Part shown: piece after piece, positions 62,755-64,000 of the stretch
Position numbering within the stretch: the first letter of the stretch is position 1
How the letters are laid out: each line of letters starts with the position of its first letter
Source of the DNA: JAEUHO01 sp046350655
GTDB taxonomy: Bacteria; Planctomycetota; PLA2; JAEUHO01
Direction of reading: 5' to 3'
NCBI GenBank assembly: GCA_046350655.1
Contig: JAXMAB010000008.1
Span: forward strand, 1 to 64,000
Length of the DNA: 64,000 bases
Made by a program: the position numbers and the translations under genes
Notes under the pieces: generated by a model
The model's input: the letters and a program-made list of their open reading frames with translations, nothing else
The model's database searches: none
Told to the model about the DNA's origin: nothing

Positions 62755-64000
62755 TCACTTCCCGTCGCGCGGCGCCTTCTCCGGCTCCGGGGTCGCGGGC
62801 GGCGCGGCCGACGGGGGCGACTTGGCGATGCGGTCGATGGTCTCGAGGATCGCGCGGCGGATGCTCGGGTCCTTCTCGTCCTTCGCGAGCCGCAGCAGGC
62901 GCGGCAGGCCGTCGCGGCCGGCGATCGCCCCGTAGGAGAGGATCGCGGCCACGCGCAGGTCCGGGTCGGGGTCGTCGAGCATCGGCTCGACGTCGGCGCG
63001 CGCGTCGCGGGTGGCGGTCGCGCGGGCCTCGAGCCGCGCGATGCGGGCGTGGTGCGCCTGGATCGTGTCGATCGCCTGCGCGACCTCGTCGGCCGCCTCG
63101 GGATCGCCGCCCTTGAGTTCGGTGAGCAGCCACGGCAGCGCCTCCTCGAGTCGCAGCGTGATGCACGCCAGCCGCAGGTTGCGGCTCCACGGGGACGGCG
63201 GCACCGTCTTGCCCGCGAGGCCGGACACGATGCGGACGAGCGCCTCTCGGTGGCCGCCGCTGCGCAGCGCCTCCACGGCGTCCGTCGCGCCGGGCCCGGT
63301 GGGGGACGCGGCCATCTCCTCGAGGCGGGCGAGGTCGCCGTCGTCACCCGGCCGCGCGAGGCCGTACGCCGCGGCCTGGGCCACCGCCGGACGGAGATCG
63401 GCTCGTTTCGAGAGCTCGACGAGGAATGCCTTCCCGCCCGGTACGCCCGACCTGCTCGCGATGGCGTTCACCAGGGCCTCGACGACGACCTCGTTCGCCT
63501 CGGCAGGCGCGCCGCCGAGCGCTCGGGCGCGCGCGAGCGCCAACGTTGCCGCCGGATCGCCGGCCACGGCCCATCGCGCGAGGAGGAAGGCCGGCGGGGC
63601 GACGGAATCACGGGGGGTCGCCGGGTCGACGCGGCGGAGCACCATGAGCCAACGCGCGGCGGACCCCGCCGCCGCGGCCGACGGCTCCTCCGTGCCCGTT
63701 CGCCGGTCGAGTTCCAGCAGGCGCCGAAGCGCGGCGAACCCAGCGTCGGCATCGGCGTCGAGCCGGTCCGCGAGCGCCTGGTAGAACGCGCTCGAGTCCC
63801 TGGACTCGAGCACGAACTTCGTCCGCGCGTCGACCGGCGAGTGCTCCCACATCCGGTACATCGCGAGGAGATCGACGGCGAGCGTGACGCGGTCCTTGCC
63901 CGCGTACTCCTTGTGGACCACGGTCACGGCGGCCTCGACCGTGTCCGAGTCCTCCGGATCGATCCGCCGCACGGCGTCGAGCGCCCGCGGGTCGCTCGCA
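62755..64000 (-). CDS. HEAT-repeat protein, 5' end beyond the window
   Basis: At least 415 residues. The frame is open to the right edge (the residues before the first in-window GTG at 63972 read ASDPRALDAVRRIDPED), so the true start lies outside. Alpha-helical HEAT-like units recur, for example DDPDPDLRVAAILSYGAIAG and DEKDPSIRRAILETIDRIA. Pro-rich C terminus. HEAT solenoids mediate protein contacts; partner unknown. Confidence 0.75.
   Translation of the reverse strand, partial: ASDPRALDAVRRIDPEDSDTVEAAVTVVHKEYAGKDRVTLAVDLLAMYRMWEHSPVDARTKFVLESRDSSAFYQALADRLDADADAGFAALRRLLELDRRTGTEEPSAAAAGSAARWLMVLRRVDPATPRDSVAPPAFLLARWAVAGDPAATLALARARALGGAPAEANEVVVEALVNAIASRSGVPGGKAFLVELSKRADLRPAVAQAAAYGLARPGDDGDLARLEEMAASPTGPGATDAVEALRSGGHREALVRIVSGLAGKTVPPSPWSRNLRLACITLRLEEALPWLLTELKGGDPEAADEVAQAIDTIQAHHARIARLEARATATRDARADVEPMLDDPDPDLRVAAILSYGAIAGRDGLPRLLRLAKDEKDPSIRRAILETIDRIAKSPPSAAPPATPEPEKAPRDGK

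Overview
Single-contig window from a very GC-rich (clearly above 70% by eye) Gram-negative-type bacterium. An LPS/outer-membrane gene set (lpxD, an LptE-like lipoprotein, a BamD-like lipoprotein, two AsmA-like giants, an OmpH-like protein) shows a diderm. Zinc-ribbon membrane proteins, HEAT and TPR proteins and the ftsH-folP-cdaA-ybbR-glmM neighbourhood would suit Planctomycetota or another deep-branching high-GC phylum; this placement is inference. Most of the window is housekeeping chromosome, with one decayed IS110-type element at about 47.8-49.4 kb.

Layout. 1-4.1 kb: partial tRNA-Pro, two envelope proteins and a sigma-54 activator. 4.3-7.3 kb: HscC-type Hsp70 with a J-domain partner. 7.7-8.8 kb: a protein-free stretch that folds as one large RNA with a closing helix, many GNRA/UUCG hairpins and a 14-bp terminator. 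9.0-18 kb: prfC (with a six-codon proline ORF upstream), a PrsW-like protease, plsY-gpsA, hyuA-hyuB and a zinc-ribbon protein. 18-25.3 kb: AlkP-family hydrolase, TPR protein, an XRE/S24 repressor facing a promoter with a perfect palindrome that drives a short terminated transcript, then OmpH-like and secretin-domain proteins. 25.5-30 kb: rpsO-pnp and manC-ruvX. 30-45 kb: AsmA-like, tsaB-alr, glmM, cdaA-ybbR, ftsH-folP and bamD-lptE. 45-49.4 kb: recO, ruvC-pqqD-hprK-like and the IS110 relic. 49.6-64 kb: Lon-like protease, ispD and ispF back to back, dtd, comF, a second AsmA-like protein, lpxD, an MFS protein, a DedA/YqaA-type protein and a truncated HEAT protein.

Genome style. Many promoters show a bare -10 of form TAnnnT placed 6-8 nt before the start codon, so many messages look leaderless. 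Operon partners are usually joined by a 4-nt GTGA overlap. A short repeat, GGGAC(C)GCGAGGCCCG, sits in at least 17 places, mostly at gene 3' ends and often as inverted pairs between convergent genes. Several reading frames are broken by single-base changes in G or C runs (hyuA, hyuB, pnp, bamD, pqqD, hprK-like), which probably reflects assembly error; I annotate the reconstructed genes rather than the fused or extended raw frames.
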